The notes: generated from the sequence alone by a model not told the origin. A DNA stretch of 64,000 nt from Brevundimonas sp. (GCF_030704825.1 NZ_JAUYNX010000012.1:1-64000); one strand, 5' to 3'; numbered from the stretch's first letter, positions 27,245 through 35,967 are shown. Numbers and translations are program-made.

Positions 27245-28000
27245 TCACGTTCCCGGCAAGACCTCGTCGGCGAAGGCGGCCACATCCTTCAACAGGGCCG
27301 GAGCCGCGGCGTCGATTATGGTGCGGCCGTGTTCCGGGCTGGCCAGGGCCGGATCGGAACCGATGCGGCCGTCGGGGAAGCGGGCGCGGTAGTCGAGGGC
27401 GTCGCGGATCGGCCCCAACGGCGCGATCTTCGGGCTGTAATCGGCCGTCTTGATATGATCGGGATAGGCCGCCTGGGTGACGGCGATCTCGGACGGGGTG
27501 GCGTGCATGCCGTGCCCCTTCGGGAAGAGCTGGTTGCACAGGCCGTTGACCCCCGGCAGGTCCCACCAGTTGCGCAGCTTGAGCACGAAGGGCGGCCGTT
27601 CCTCGACGAAGCTCCATTCGGCATGGATCTCGGCGAAGGTCGCCTCGATGGTGGCGACGTTGCCGCCGTGGCCGTTGAGGAAGTAGATTCGCTCGAAGCC
27701 GTGCCGGCCCAGCGACGAAACCCAGTCGGTGATGGCGGCCATGAAGGTCGATGGCCGCAGGCTGATGGTGCCGGCGAAGGCCAGGTGGTGCTGGGCCATG
27801 CCGATGTTGAAGGTCGGGGCGACGACCAGGCTCCCGTCCCGTTTCTCGGCGGCGTGGGCGATGATCTCGGGGCACATCCAGTCGGTGCCCAGCAGCCCGG
27901 TCGGGCCGTGCTGCTCGTTCGAGCCGATCGGCACCACGATGGTCTTCGTGCTCTTCAGCCGGGCGTCGATCTCGGGCCAGGACGACAGGTGGATCAGCAT
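27245..28000 (-). CDS. Creatininase-family amidohydrolase
   Basis: The 251-residue protein has the creatininase fold with metal ligands visible as Glu and His in SNEQHGP, Asp in GTDW, His in NGHGGN and a Glu further on. Creatininases hydrolyse cyclic amides such as creatinine; relatives act in mycofactocin or riboflavin degradation (MftE, and FAPy deformylase). No substrate can be assigned. The ATG at 28000 starts at the conserved fold (MLIHLSSWPEID), so the longer upstream open frame is not needed. It ends 20 bp before the phasin gene. Confidence 0.88.
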   Translation of the reverse strand: MLIHLSSWPEIDARLKSTKTIVVPIGSNEQHGPTGLLGTDWMCPEIIAHAAEKRDGSLVVAPTFNIGMAQHHLAFAGTISLRPSTFMAAITDWVSSLGRHGFERIYFLNGHGGNVATIEATFAEIHAEWSFVEERPPFVLKLRNWWDLPGVNGLCNQLFPKGHGMHATPSEIAVTQAAYPDHIKTADYSPKIAPLGPIRDALDYRARFPDGRIGSDPALASPEHGRTIIDAAAPALLKDVAAFADEVLPGT

Positions 28001-28060
28001 GGTTGGGACTCCGCGACGATTTGCGCGCGGTCTAGGCCGATTGGGCGCCGGGGCCAACCG

Positions 28061-28654
28061 TCAGCGGGCGAACGCGCGCAGGAAGCGGCGGGCGGCCTCG
28101 GCGGCGCGCGCCTGCAGATCGAAGGGAGGCTGCGCCACGCCGAGCACGCCGCGCAGATGGCCGTGCCCCAGCACCATGCCCGAGAACATCTCGGCGGCGG
28201 CGTCGGGGTCGGGAACCGACAGCAGGCCCGACCGGTCCTGTTCCGCCAGCCAGGCCGACAGGCGGCGCAGGCCCTCCGCCGGGCCGGCCTGGTAGATGGC
28301 GTCGGCCAGGTCCGGCATCTCGGGCGACATCAGGGCCACGCCGCGCAGCGACGCCCCGGCCTCGGCCCGACACAGCTTGTCCAGCAGGCCGACGGCCAGC
28401 GCCGTCAGCACGGTTTCGGGATCGCCGCCGGCGCGCAGCGGCGCGCTGATGGCGTCGGACCGGCGCGCGGCCAGGGCGCGGCCGATCTCCAGCTTGTTGA
28501 GAAAGCGGTTGTAGAGGGTCTGGCGCGACACTCCGGCCCGGCGCGCGATCTGCTCCATCGAGGCCAGGGCGCCCTTCTCCCCGAACAGGGCGGACGCCGC
28601 CTCGAGGATGGCCTCGGTCTTGGCCTCGTCGACCTGTCCGCGAACCCGCGCCAT
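28061..28654 (-). CDS. TetR-family repressor, candidate regulator of the adjacent efflux operon
   Basis: The 197-residue protein has an N-terminal TetR helix-turn-helix (SMEQIARRAGVSRQTLYNRF, residues about 31-50) and a helical ligand-binding C-terminal domain. It is the last gene of a three-gene unit with EmrA- and EmrB-like genes; its ATG overlaps the transporter's stop (TGATG). Such linked TetR proteins normally repress their own efflux operon and release on binding the effluxed compound. The palindrome at 31389-31404 is the likely operator. The ligand is unknown. Confidence 0.9.
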   Translation of the reverse strand: MARVRGQVDEAKTEAILEAASALFGEKGALASMEQIARRAGVSRQTLYNRFLNKLEIGRALAARRSDAISAPLRAGGDPETVLTALAVGLLDKLCRAEAGASLRGVALMSPEMPDLADAIYQAGPAEGLRRLSAWLAEQDRSGLLSVPDPDAAAEMFSGMVLGHGHLRGVLGVAQPPFDLQARAAEAARRFLRAFAR

Positions 28655-30240
28655 CAGTGCGCCTCCGCCGGCGGCGCCCCGGCCGGCGCCTTCACCGGAC
28701 GCGAAAGCAGGGTGACGAAGGCGGCGAAGGCGCAGGCGATGGCCAGCATGGCGAAGGCGTCGCCGAAGGCCAGGGTCGTCGCCTGCCGGTTCAGCATCCC
28801 GTACACCGCCTTCATCGCCGCCCCCGCCGGATCGACCGAGCCCGCGAACCGCTTCTGCATCCCGGCCAGCATGGCCTGCATTCCAGTGCTCGTCACCGGG
28901 ATGTTCTGGGTCAGCTCGCTCATGTGCAGGGCGGTGTTCTGCGTCAGGGAGGTGTTGAGGATGGCCAGGCCGAAGGCGCCGCCGACGTTGCGGCTCAGAT
29001 TGACCAGGCCCGAAGCGTTCTTGACCATCCCGGGCGGCAGGGTCGACATGGTCACCTGCTGGGCCGCGATCATGGCCAGCATGACGCCGCAGCCGCGCAC
29101 CGCCTGCACCCCGGCGAACTCCCAGAAGCCCCAGTCCGCGGTGACCAGCCGGGCGTCCCACATGCCCCAGGCGCACAGCATGAAGCCGCCGAACATCAGC
29201 AGCCGCAGGTCGACCTTGCGCACCAGCCGCCCGGCGAAGGGCGCGGTCAGGAACATGGCCAGGCCCGAGACCACCATGGTCGTCCCGACCTCCGAGGCCG
29301 AATAGTCGCGCACCCGGCCGAGGAACAGCGGCAGCAGGAAGGTGCCGCCGAACAGGGCCGCCCCGACGGTGAAGGTCATCACCACCCCGACGAGGAAGTT
29401 GCGATTGGCGAAGGCGCGCAGCTCGACGATCGGATTGCGGTAGGTCAGGGAGCGCCAGATGAAGGCCGGGCCGGTGATGGCGGCCACCACGGCCAGCAGC
29501 AGAATCGTGTCGTCGGCGAACCAGTCGTTCCTCGACCCCTCCTCCAGCACGAACTGCAGGCTCATCAGGAAGGTCGCCATGAGGCCCAGACCCGCCCAGT
29601 CGAACCCCCTGGACAGCGACGGATCGCCCTTGTCGAAATCGGCGTAGCGGCCGACCAGGAACAGCACCAGCATGCCCGGGACGACGTTGATGAAGAACAG
29701 CCAGCGCCAGCTGAGCCATTCCGTCAGGTGCCCGCCCAGGGTCGGGCCGACCGTCGGCGCCAGGGTGACGATCAGCCCCATGACGATGCTGGCCGTGACC
29801 CGCCTGTCCGGCGGGAAGGCGGTGAAGGCGACGGCGAAGACGGTCGGGATCATGGCCCCGCCGACAAAGCCCTGCAGCGCCCGGAAGAAGATCATCGCCT
29901 CGATCGAGGACGACATGCCGGTGGCCACGCTCATCAGCAGGAAGCCGGCGCAGGAAACTAGGAAGACTTTCTGCGTCCCCCACAGCCGCGACAGATAGCC
30001 CGACAGCGGGATCATCACGACCTCGGGGATCAGATAGGCGGTCTGGATCCAGCTGATCTCGTCGGCCGAGGCGCCGACCCCGGCCTGGATCTGCGGCAGG
30101 GACGAGGCCACGATCTGGATGTCGAGGATGGCCATGAACTGGCCGATCACCATGCCGGCGAAGCCGAGCAGCAGGACGGTCCAGTTGACGGCGGGCGTCG
30201 GGGCGGGCGCGGCCTCGACCGTCGGCGCGGCGGCGGTCAC
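28654..30240 (-). CDS. DHA2-family multidrug efflux MFS permease (EmrB type)
   Basis: The 528-residue protein has 14 predicted hydrophobic segments, as expected for the DHA2 family, with the motif-C-like GPTLGGHLTEWLSWRWLFFINVVPG and motif-A-like FAGRLVRKVDLR patches. EmrB-type pumps drive drug export with proton counter-transport and work with an EmrA adaptor and a TolC-like outer-membrane channel; the first gene of this unit encodes the adaptor. No outer membrane factor is nearby. Its start overlaps the adaptor's stop (ATGA). Confidence 0.94.
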   Translation of the reverse strand: MTAAAPTVEAAPAPTPAVNWTVLLLGFAGMVIGQFMAILDIQIVASSLPQIQAGVGASADEISWIQTAYLIPEVVMIPLSGYLSRLWGTQKVFLVSCAGFLLMSVATGMSSSIEAMIFFRALQGFVGGAMIPTVFAVAFTAFPPDRRVTASIVMGLIVTLAPTVGPTLGGHLTEWLSWRWLFFINVVPGMLVLFLVGRYADFDKGDPSLSRGFDWAGLGLMATFLMSLQFVLEEGSRNDWFADDTILLLAVVAAITGPAFIWRSLTYRNPIVELRAFANRNFLVGVVMTFTVGAALFGGTFLLPLFLGRVRDYSASEVGTTMVVSGLAMFLTAPFAGRLVRKVDLRLLMFGGFMLCAWGMWDARLVTADWGFWEFAGVQAVRGCGVMLAMIAAQQVTMSTLPPGMVKNASGLVNLSRNVGGAFGLAILNTSLTQNTALHMSELTQNIPVTSTGMQAMLAGMQKRFAGSVDPAGAAMKAVYGMLNRQATTLAFGDAFAMLAIACAFAAFVTLLSRPVKAPAGAPPAEAH

Positions 30241-31349
30241 CGGACCGCGACGTCCGGGGAGGCGACGGCGGCGACGACCGGACCGGTGGCGGCTTCGGCG
30301 AAATTCAGCCCGCCGCGGCTCTTCAGATCGACCTTGACCTCGACCGACAGGCCAGGCCGCAGGGCGGCGGCGCCCGCCGCATCGACGCGGATGCGCACCG
30401 GAACGCGCTGGGTGATGCGGGTGAAATTGCCGGTGGCGTTCTCGACGGGGATCAGGGCGAATTCAGAACCGGTGGCGGGGGCGAAGCTGTCGATATGGCC
30501 CGTCAGCCGCTCGCCGGGGAAGGCGTCGGCGCTGATCTCGACGGTCTGGCCGAGGCGCAGGCGGTCGAGCTGGGTCTCCTTGAAATTGGCCACCACCCAG
30601 GCGTCGCCCAGCGGCACGATGGACAGGATCTGACCGCCCGGCCGGACGTACTGTCCGACGCGGACGCCGCGGGCGCCGACCACGCCGGCGACCGGGGCTC
30701 GGATGACGGTGCGGTCGAGGGCGATGCGGGCCTGTTCGACCTGGGCGCGGGCCAGGTCGACGGCGGCCAGGCTCTGGTTGCGGCTCGAGCCCAGCACCCC
30801 GGCGGTGCGCTGTTCGGCGACCAGGGCGGCTTCAGCCTCGGCGACAGAGGCCTGGGCGGTGCGGGCGCCGGCCTGTTCGGTCTGGATGCGGGCCTGGGAG
30901 ACCCAGCCCTGCTCGGCCAGCCTGCCGTAGCGGTCGACCTGCTGCGCGGCCAGTTCGGCCTGGGCGCGGGCCTGGGCCAGGCCGGCGGCGCGCGAGGCGA
31001 TCACCGCCTGTTCCTGGGCCGCGCGGGCGTCGACATTGCCCACGGCGGCGATCACGGCGGCGAGGTTGGCCTCGGCCTGGGCCAGGTCGGCGCGGGCGTC
31101 GGCGCCGTCGAGCCGGATCAGGATCTGGCCCGGCGCGACCCGCTGGTTGTCGGCCACCAGCACCTCGACGACATAGCCCTCGATCTGGGGGCTGACGCCG
31201 GTGGTGTCGGCGGCGACGAAGGCGTTGTCGGTGGCCTCCCAGCGCTGCTTGTTCTGCCACCAGACCACGCCCCCGATGACGAGCGCCAGGACCGCGACAG
31301 CGGCCACGATCAGGGGCAGACGCTTCTTGTGGGCGGGAGACAGGGTCAT
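30237..31349 (-). CDS. HlyD/EmrA-family membrane fusion protein
   Basis: The 370-residue protein is the periplasmic adaptor of the efflux system. It has an N-terminal transmembrane anchor (LPLIVAAVAVLALVIGGVVWW), a biotinyl-lipoyl-like region (SPQIEGYVVEVLVADNQRV) and a long alpha-helical hairpin rich in Ala, Gln and Glu (about residues 80-210), followed by the beta-barrel domain with RAPVAGVVGARGVRVGQYV. It is first in the emrA-emrB-tetR unit and has a 14-14 TM-type partner directly downstream. Confidence 0.93.
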   Translation of the reverse strand: MTLSPAHKKRLPLIVAAVAVLALVIGGVVWWQNKQRWEATDNAFVAADTTGVSPQIEGYVVEVLVADNQRVAPGQILIRLDGADARADLAQAEANLAAVIAAVGNVDARAAQEQAVIASRAAGLAQARAQAELAAQQVDRYGRLAEQGWVSQARIQTEQAGARTAQASVAEAEAALVAEQRTAGVLGSSRNQSLAAVDLARAQVEQARIALDRTVIRAPVAGVVGARGVRVGQYVRPGGQILSIVPLGDAWVVANFKETQLDRLRLGQTVEISADAFPGERLTGHIDSFAPATGSEFALIPVENATGNFTRITQRVPVRIRVDAAGAAALRPGLSVEVKVDLKSRGGLNFAEAATGPVVAAVASPDVAVR

Positions 31350-31388
31350 GGCGGACTCGAAGGCGTGTCAGGGAGGACGGCGCATAAA

Positions 31389-31404
31389 TGGACAAGACTG
31401 TCCA
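31389..31404. promoter_or_regulatory. Candidate TetR operator
   Basis: TGGACAAGACTGTCCA is a perfect inverted repeat: TGGACA, a 4-base spacer AGAC, and TGTCCA. It lies 40-55 bp upstream of the EmrA-type start, in the AT-richer part of the promoter region, and the operon carries its own TetR gene. TetR repressors typically bind palindromes of this size over their own promoter. Confidence 0.65.
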
Positions 31405-31511
31405 AAAATCAACCCTTCTTCACGCCCGTCCCGACACATCCTGTTTCCGAACCTGCTTGACCGCGACGCCGCGGAGGGTTCGACTACGGCCAGGCTGACA
31501 GGAGACCCTTG

Positions 31512-31661
31512 ATGAAGCGCCTCGCCGCCCGTTTCGCCCAGCCCGCCAGTCTCCTGATCCTCAGCTGCACGATCCTGTTCGACTGGCCGCTCGCCGTCGG
31601 CGTGGTCGGCATGGTCATTGGCGCGGGGGCCCTGTTCATTCCCGATCGCTGGGCGGCCTGA
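31512..31661 (+). CDS. Small membrane protein, 49 residues
   Basis: The gene begins MKRLAARFAQPASLLIL and continues with two hydrophobic segments separated by a short FDWP turn, ending in PDRWAA. The ATG is preceded by AGGAGA at good spacing, which supports translation. I know no family. It lies 42 bp upstream of nth and is divergent from the EmrA-type gene. A TTGACC at 31457-31462 could be a -35 element, but no convincing -10 follows. The protein is too short for domain calls. Confidence 0.55.
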   Translation: MKRLAARFAQPASLLILSCTILFDWPLAVGVVGMVIGAGALFIPDRWAA

Positions 31662-31702
31662 CGCCCTCCCGGTCGCCGGCCGGGTCTGCTACCGGGTCAT
31701 CC

Positions 31703-32440
31703 ATGAAGCCGCCCAAGGCCCGACCCGAGCCCGCGTCGAAGCGCCCCGCCGTCATGACCGGGGCCATGGTCCCCGTGCAGGGCTGGCCGCCGGACGAGGA
31801 TCGGGTCGAGGCCATCTTCGAGCGGCTGGCGCGGGTCATGCCGGAGCCGAAGACCGAACTGGATTTCTCCAGCCCCTATACCCTGGTCGTCGCCGTCGCC
31901 CTCTCGGCCCAGGCCACCGACGTCTCGGTCAACAGGGCCACCGACCGGCTGTTCAAGGTCGCCGACACGCCCGCGAAGATGCTGGCGTTGGGGGAAGAGG
32001 GACTGATCCCCTACATCGCCTCCATCGGCCTCTATCGCGGCAAGGCGAGGAACGTGATCGCCCTCAGCCGCATCCTGCTGGAACAGCATGGCGGGCAGGT
32101 TCCGCTGAACCGCGCTGCGCTTCAGGCCCTGCCCGGCGTGGGCCGCAAGACCGCCAGCGTGGTGCTGAACGAACTGGGGGTCGAGGCCGCCATCGCCGTC
32201 GACACCCACGTCTTCCGCGTCTCGCACCGTCTGGGGCTGGCCAACGCCGCCACCCCCGACAAGGTCGAGGCCCAGCTGTTCCGGGTCGTTCCCGAGGCGT
32301 GGCTGCCCAAGGCTCACCACTGGCTGATCCTGCACGGCCGCTACACCTGCACGGCGCGCAGGCCGAAATGCAGCGCCTGTCTGATCAGCGACCTGTGCCC
32401 GTCGCGGGCGGGGCTGCAGGCGCTTGGGGAAGCGGTCTAG
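31703..32440 (+). CDS. nth: Endonuclease III
   Basis: Nth is a bifunctional DNA glycosylase/AP lyase that removes oxidised pyrimidines. The 245-residue protein has the helix-hairpin-helix LPGVGRKTASVVLNELG with the catalytic Lys, the catalytic Asp in VDTHVFRV, and the C-terminal iron-sulfur ligands spaced C-x6-C-x2-C-x5-C in CTARRPKCSACLISDLC. An N-terminal extension of about 30 basic residues precedes the fold. The stop codon shares CTAG with the convergent ATP-grasp gene. Confidence 0.96.
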   Translation: MKPPKARPEPASKRPAVMTGAMVPVQGWPPDEDRVEAIFERLARVMPEPKTELDFSSPYTLVVAVALSAQATDVSVNRATDRLFKVADTPAKMLALGEEGLIPYIASIGLYRGKARNVIALSRILLEQHGGQVPLNRAALQALPGVGRKTASVVLNELGVEAAIAVDTHVFRVSHRLGLANAATPDKVEAQLFRVVPEAWLPKAHHWLILHGRYTCTARRPKCSACLISDLCPSRAGLQALGEAV

Positions 32441-33303
32441 AGCCGCGCCTTCACCGCCTCCGCGAACCGCTTCTCGCCCTCCGGCGCCGAGCCGAGATAG
32501 AAGTCCGGCTCGATCAGCTCGGCCTCCATCAACAGCCAGCGGCCGTCGACGTCGGGGGCCATGTCGATGCGGGCGTAGAGCAGGTCTTCGCCGATCGCCG
32601 CCAGTGTCTGTTCCGCCAGCGCCAGGGCGCCCGCCGGCGGCCCGGCCAGGGCGGTGTAGCCGCCGCCGTACTGGACCTGGACCCGGAACTCGCCGGGGAC
32701 GGGCCGTTTGTTGACGACGTGGCTGAGCTTGCCACCGAAGAACAGCAGCGAGGTTTCGCCCTCGGTCTCGATGGTCGGCAGATAGGGCTGGATCATCGCG
32801 GGCCCCCCGGGCGCGTCCTTCAGCCGGTCGCCGCGCGACAGCCGCAGGGTCTTCCATGCTCCGCCCGAGACGCGCGGCTTGACCACCAGCTGGTCGGTGG
32901 CGAAGCGATCGAAGGCCGCGTCGACGTCGGCCTGCGTCGGGCTGTCGATCCAGACCGTGTCAGGGATGGCGATCCCCTTGTCGGCCAGACGGCCCAGGTA
33001 GGACTTGTCCGAATTCCAGCCCAGCACCGACGGCGGGTTCAGCATCCGCACCCCCGCCGCCCAGGTTTCGCAGGCCTGCATCCAGCGGTCGTGATCGCGA
33101 TGATAGCCCCAGGCGATCAGTGGCAGGACCAGCGGATAGCCGGCCAGGCCCGAGGCGTCGGCGACGTGGTCGGTCCACGGCGTCGGAACCGCCGTCAGTC
33201 CCGCCGTCGACAGGGCTTCGCCGAGGCGCTCCAGCACCCCCGGCCACTGGCCGGCGTAGGAGGGATCGGACGGGTCGGGGGTCAGGACGGCGACGTCGGT
33301 CAT
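32437..33303 (-). CDS. ATP-grasp enzyme of unknown substrate
   Basis: The 288-residue protein shows ATP-grasp features: the lysine and Gly-rich loop in VVKPRVSGGAWKT, the acidic metal-binding end LLMEAELIEPDFYL, and an N-terminal substrate-binding half with WNSDKSYL. It resembles RimK-type ligases and DcsG-like enzymes in general layout. ATP-grasp enzymes join a carboxylate to an amine or thiol. No partner enzyme or pathway is adjacent (nth and a PfkB kinase flank it), so the substrate stays open. The stop overlaps nth's stop by four bases. Confidence 0.75.
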   Translation of the reverse strand: MTDVAVLTPDPSDPSYAGQWPGVLERLGEALSTAGLTAVPTPWTDHVADASGLAGYPLVLPLIAWGYHRDHDRWMQACETWAAGVRMLNPPSVLGWNSDKSYLGRLADKGIAIPDTVWIDSPTQADVDAAFDRFATDQLVVKPRVSGGAWKTLRLSRGDRLKDAPGGPAMIQPYLPTIETEGETSLLFFGGKLSHVVNKRPVPGEFRVQVQYGGGYTALAGPPAGALALAEQTLAAIGEDLLYARIDMAPDVDGRWLLMEAELIEPDFYLGSAPEGEKRFAEAVKARL

Positions 33304-33416
33304 GTCCGGCTCCTCGCCGGAAACCCGCCCGGGCGCAACACCGGTTTCCTTGTCCGTCCATAAGGAGATCGGCCGCGCGTCTGGCCAAGCGCGCCGCGGC
33401 CCGCTATGGGCCCGCC

Positions 33417-34445
33417 ATGACCCAACCCCCCGCCTATGATGTCTGCGCCGTCGGCAATGCGATCGTCGACGTTCTCGCCCCCTGTGACCCCGGCTTCCTG
33501 ACGGCCCAGGGCCTGACCGCCGGCTCCATGCAGCTGGTCGACGCGCAACAGAGCGCCGCCCTTTACGCCGCCATGGCCGCCGGGGTGGAGGCCTCGGGCG
33601 GTTCGGCGGGCAACACCGTGGCCGGCGTCGGCTCCTTCGGCGGGCGCGCGGCCTACATCGGCAAGGTCGCCGACGACCAGCTGGGCGGCGTCTTCACCCA
33701 CGACATCCGCGCCGCCGGGGTCGCCTTCGACACGGCGCCCCTGAAGGACGGCGCCGAACAGGGTCTCGCCACCGGGGTCTGCATGATCAACGTCACCCCC
33801 GACGGCCAGCGCACCATGTGCACCTTCCTCGGCGCCGCCAACCAGCTGGCCGTCGCCGACATCGACGCGGCCCTGATCGGCGACTCGGCGATCGTCTACC
33901 TCGAGGGCTATCTGTTCGACCCGGCCCCGGCCCGCGCCGCCTTCGAGGCCGCCGCCGCCGCCGCCCACGCCGCCGGGCGCAAGGTCGCCATCACCCTGTC
34001 GGACAGCTTCGTGGTCCACCGCTGGCGCGCCGAACTTCTGGCCTTCATCGAGGCCTCGGCCGACATCGTCCTGGCCAATGAGGGCGAACTCCACGCCCTG
34101 TTCGAGACCGAGGACTTCGACCACGCCGCCGCCCATCTGGGCCGCATCGTCGAGATCGCCGCCGTCACGCGCGGCGCCGCGGGCTCGGTCGTGTTCGGCA
34201 AGGGCGGCGCCGAGCGGGTCGAGGTCGCCGCCTGCCCGGTCGACAAGGTGATCGACACCACCGGCGCCGGCGACCAGTACGCCGCCGGCTTCCTGTTGGG
34301 CCTCGCCCGCGGCCTGTCGCTCGAGGACGCCGGCAAGCTGGGCTCGCTGGCGGCGGCCGAGGTCATCGCCCACTGGGGCCCGCGGCCGATGGTGTCGCTG
34401 CAGACGCTTGCGAGAGAGACGGGGCTGACGCTCAACCTCGCCTGA
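33417..34445 (+). CDS. PfkB-family carbohydrate/adenosine kinase
   Basis: The 342-residue protein has both PfkB signatures: GSAGNTVAGVGSFGG near residue 62 and DTTGAGDQYAAGFLLG near residue 279, where the Asp is the catalytic base. The first 25 residues (YDVCAVGNAIVDVLA) and the general layout match adenosine-kinase-like members of alphaproteobacteria, which phosphorylate adenosine or a related nucleoside; a sugar kinase cannot be excluded. The C-terminus overlaps the convergent Smr gene by 14 bp. It is divergent from the ATP-grasp gene. Confidence 0.85.
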   Translation: MTQPPAYDVCAVGNAIVDVLAPCDPGFLTAQGLTAGSMQLVDAQQSAALYAAMAAGVEASGGSAGNTVAGVGSFGGRAAYIGKVADDQLGGVFTHDIRAAGVAFDTAPLKDGAEQGLATGVCMINVTPDGQRTMCTFLGAANQLAVADIDAALIGDSAIVYLEGYLFDPAPARAAFEAAAAAAHAAGRKVAITLSDSFVVHRWRAELLAFIEASADIVLANEGELHALFETEDFDHAAAHLGRIVEIAAVTRGAAGSVVFGKGGAERVEVAACPVDKVIDTTGAGDQYAAGFLLGLARGLSLEDAGKLGSLAAAEVIAHWGPRPMVSLQTLARETGLTLNLA

Positions 34446-34977
34446 TCGTCACATACAGCGCCCCGTCGCCGCCATGATGCCGGGCGGCTGGCGCGAATCC
34501 CGATACCACGCCGCGCAGCGCCGGGCCCTGCAGCCATTCGTGGACCGAGGCGCGGATTACCCCCGCACCGCCGCGCCGGCCCTGGCCGGTGATGACCAGC
34601 ACCGAGCGGTATCCGCGCGCCTGGGCGCCGAGCAGGAAGGCGGTCAGGGCGTCCTGGGCCTGGAAGCGGCCGAAGCCGTGCAGGTCGATCCGGGCCTCGA
34701 TGGGATCGCGCTCGCGCGACAGGCGACGCTGCCGACGCGGCTCCAGCTCTTCCGGATGGCCGCGCGGACGGGCGGGCGCCGGGGCGGGCGGGGTCCAGGA
34801 CGGCGCGACTCCCCGGGCCTTGCCCGGCGCCTTCGGCTGCGGCGCGGCCGGCGGATCGACCACCGCCGCGCCGGGAATGACGCGGGGGGCCTTCTTCGGC
34901 CGGGCGCGGGTGACCGAGCCGGCGACGCGAGCCCAGATGCGGCGGTCGTCGGGGCTCAGGTCGTCGCGGCGGCTCAT
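34432..34977 (-). CDS. Smr domain protein
   Basis: The 181-residue protein has a basic, proline- and alanine-rich N-terminal half (about residues 25-85) and a C-terminal Smr domain (about 93-175) with the DLHG motif in RIDLHGFGR and the GQG motif in VITGQGRRGG. Smr domains bind or nick nucleic acids: the MutS2 relatives are nucleases and cleave RNA at collided ribosomes. The stand-alone form's target is not established. Its start overlaps the XRE gene stop (ATGA), and it ends 14 bp inside the convergent kinase gene. Confidence 0.87.
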   Translation of the reverse strand: MSRRDDLSPDDRRIWARVAGSVTRARPKKAPRVIPGAAVVDPPAAPQPKAPGKARGVAPSWTPPAPAPARPRGHPEELEPRRQRRLSRERDPIEARIDLHGFGRFQAQDALTAFLLGAQARGYRSVLVITGQGRRGGAGVIRASVHEWLQGPALRGVVSGFAPAARHHGGDGALYVTIRRG

Positions 34978-35234
34978 GTCGTGCCGGGGGCGTTCCCGTC
35001 GACGTCCTCGTCCGAGCCGAGATCCTGGGGCCCCGGAGTCTGCGCCAGCAGGTCGCCCGGCTGGCAGTTCAGCTCGCGGCACAGGGCGTCCAGGGTGGTG
35101 AAGCGGATGGCCCGGGCCTTGCCGGTCTTGAGGATCGACAGATTGGCCAGGGTGACGCCGACGCGGTCGGCCAGCTCGGTCAGCGACATGCGCCGCTCGA
35201 GGAGGATGCGATCTAGCTGGACGCGGATGGCCAT
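34974..35234 (-). CDS. XRE-family transcriptional regulator (YozG-like)
   Basis: The 86-residue protein is mostly a helix-turn-helix domain with MSLTELADRVGVTLANLSILK at residues 16-36, the Cro/C1 type. Proteins of this size adjacent to a DUF2975 membrane protein form a widely seen pair (YozG-like regulator plus membrane partner), so I infer that the partner modulates it. The gene lies 23 bp downstream of the DUF2975 gene and is coupled to the Smr gene. Candidate binding sites are the palindromes at 36214-36261. Confidence 0.85.
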   Translation of the reverse strand: MAIRVQLDRILLERRMSLTELADRVGVTLANLSILKTGKARAIRFTTLDALCRELNCQPGDLLAQTPGPQDLGSDEDVDGNAPGTT

Positions 35235-35257
35235 GACGGTTCTCTAGCTCAACCCGA

Positions 35258-35833
35258 TCAGATCGTTAATTCGGATTCGCGCCGCAGGCGCGCGCCTTCG
35301 CGGAACACCTCGGCGAGGACGAAGACGACGAGGACGGAAAAGGCCGGGGTGACCAGGTCGAACAGGGAGGGCGGGTCCATCTCGCCGCGGGCGAGGCGCG
35401 CCACCAGGGTCTGGCCGATCCAGGCGCCGCCCGTGACCACGGCCAGGGTCAGGCCGATCTGTTTCAGACGGCTGACGTTGGTGGGATGAAACGGGTCGCC
35501 GGTGGCGAGGGTGGCGAAGATGCGCCGCAGCTGCCGCAGGATCAGGGCGAAGCCGCCGAAATAGCCGGCGAAGGCGCCGAAACCGAACAGGATGTAGGCG
35601 CGGGACACGGGAATCTCGGTGCCGCCCGATTCATCGCTGAAAATCAGGCCTGTCGGCCCCATGGGCAGGAAGGCGGCGACGACGAAGGCCGCCAGGACGA
35701 TCACGGTCAGCAGGATCATCAGCCAGTAGGCCACGCCCAGGGCCGCGTTCAGCAGCCGGGACATGGAGCGGGCGGGCAGGCCCGGCACGGCCGGTACGCG
35801 GATCCCGAGCGAAAACGACTTCGGGAAGCGCAT
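35258..35833 (-). CDS. DUF2975-family membrane protein
   Basis: The 191-residue protein has four hydrophobic segments (at about residues 27-58, 79-101, 121-145 and 158-180) separated by polar loops with GDPFHPTNVSRLKQIG, a DUF2975 hallmark. DUF2975 proteins occur next to small XRE regulators, as here, and their role is unknown; an anti-regulator or sensor is often supposed. AGAGAGGT precedes the ATG at good spacing. It lies between a 38-residue membrane peptide and the XRE regulator on the same strand. Confidence 0.85.
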   Translation of the reverse strand: MRFPKSFSLGIRVPAVPGLPARSMSRLLNAALGVAYWLMILLTVIVLAAFVVAAFLPMGPTGLIFSDESGGTEIPVSRAYILFGFGAFAGYFGGFALILRQLRRIFATLATGDPFHPTNVSRLKQIGLTLAVVTGGAWIGQTLVARLARGEMDPPSLFDLVTPAFSVLVVFVLAEVFREGARLRRESELTI

Positions 35834-35967
35834 GGGTCGACCTCTCTGTTAGCGGGCCGGTCGGCGGGGCGAGGATGCCGCGCGGGGTCCGGCGAACCCA
35901 CACGCGGTCTTATTCATCGCGATTGTCATGCCGATCGTCAAAGCTCCTGTGAGACAGAAGAGAAGAA

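Noticed and set aside
31457..31485. Promoter for the 49-residue gene (TTGACC -35)
   Set aside because: No convincing -10 or Caulobacter-type GCTANAWC element follows at normal spacing, so it was not listed as a feature.
35849..35929. A 26-residue open frame (MTIAMNKTACGF...) next to the DUF2975 gene
   Set aside because: No good ribosome-binding site, arginine-rich and no hydrophobic or conserved pattern; unlike the 38-residue frame upstream it has no support.
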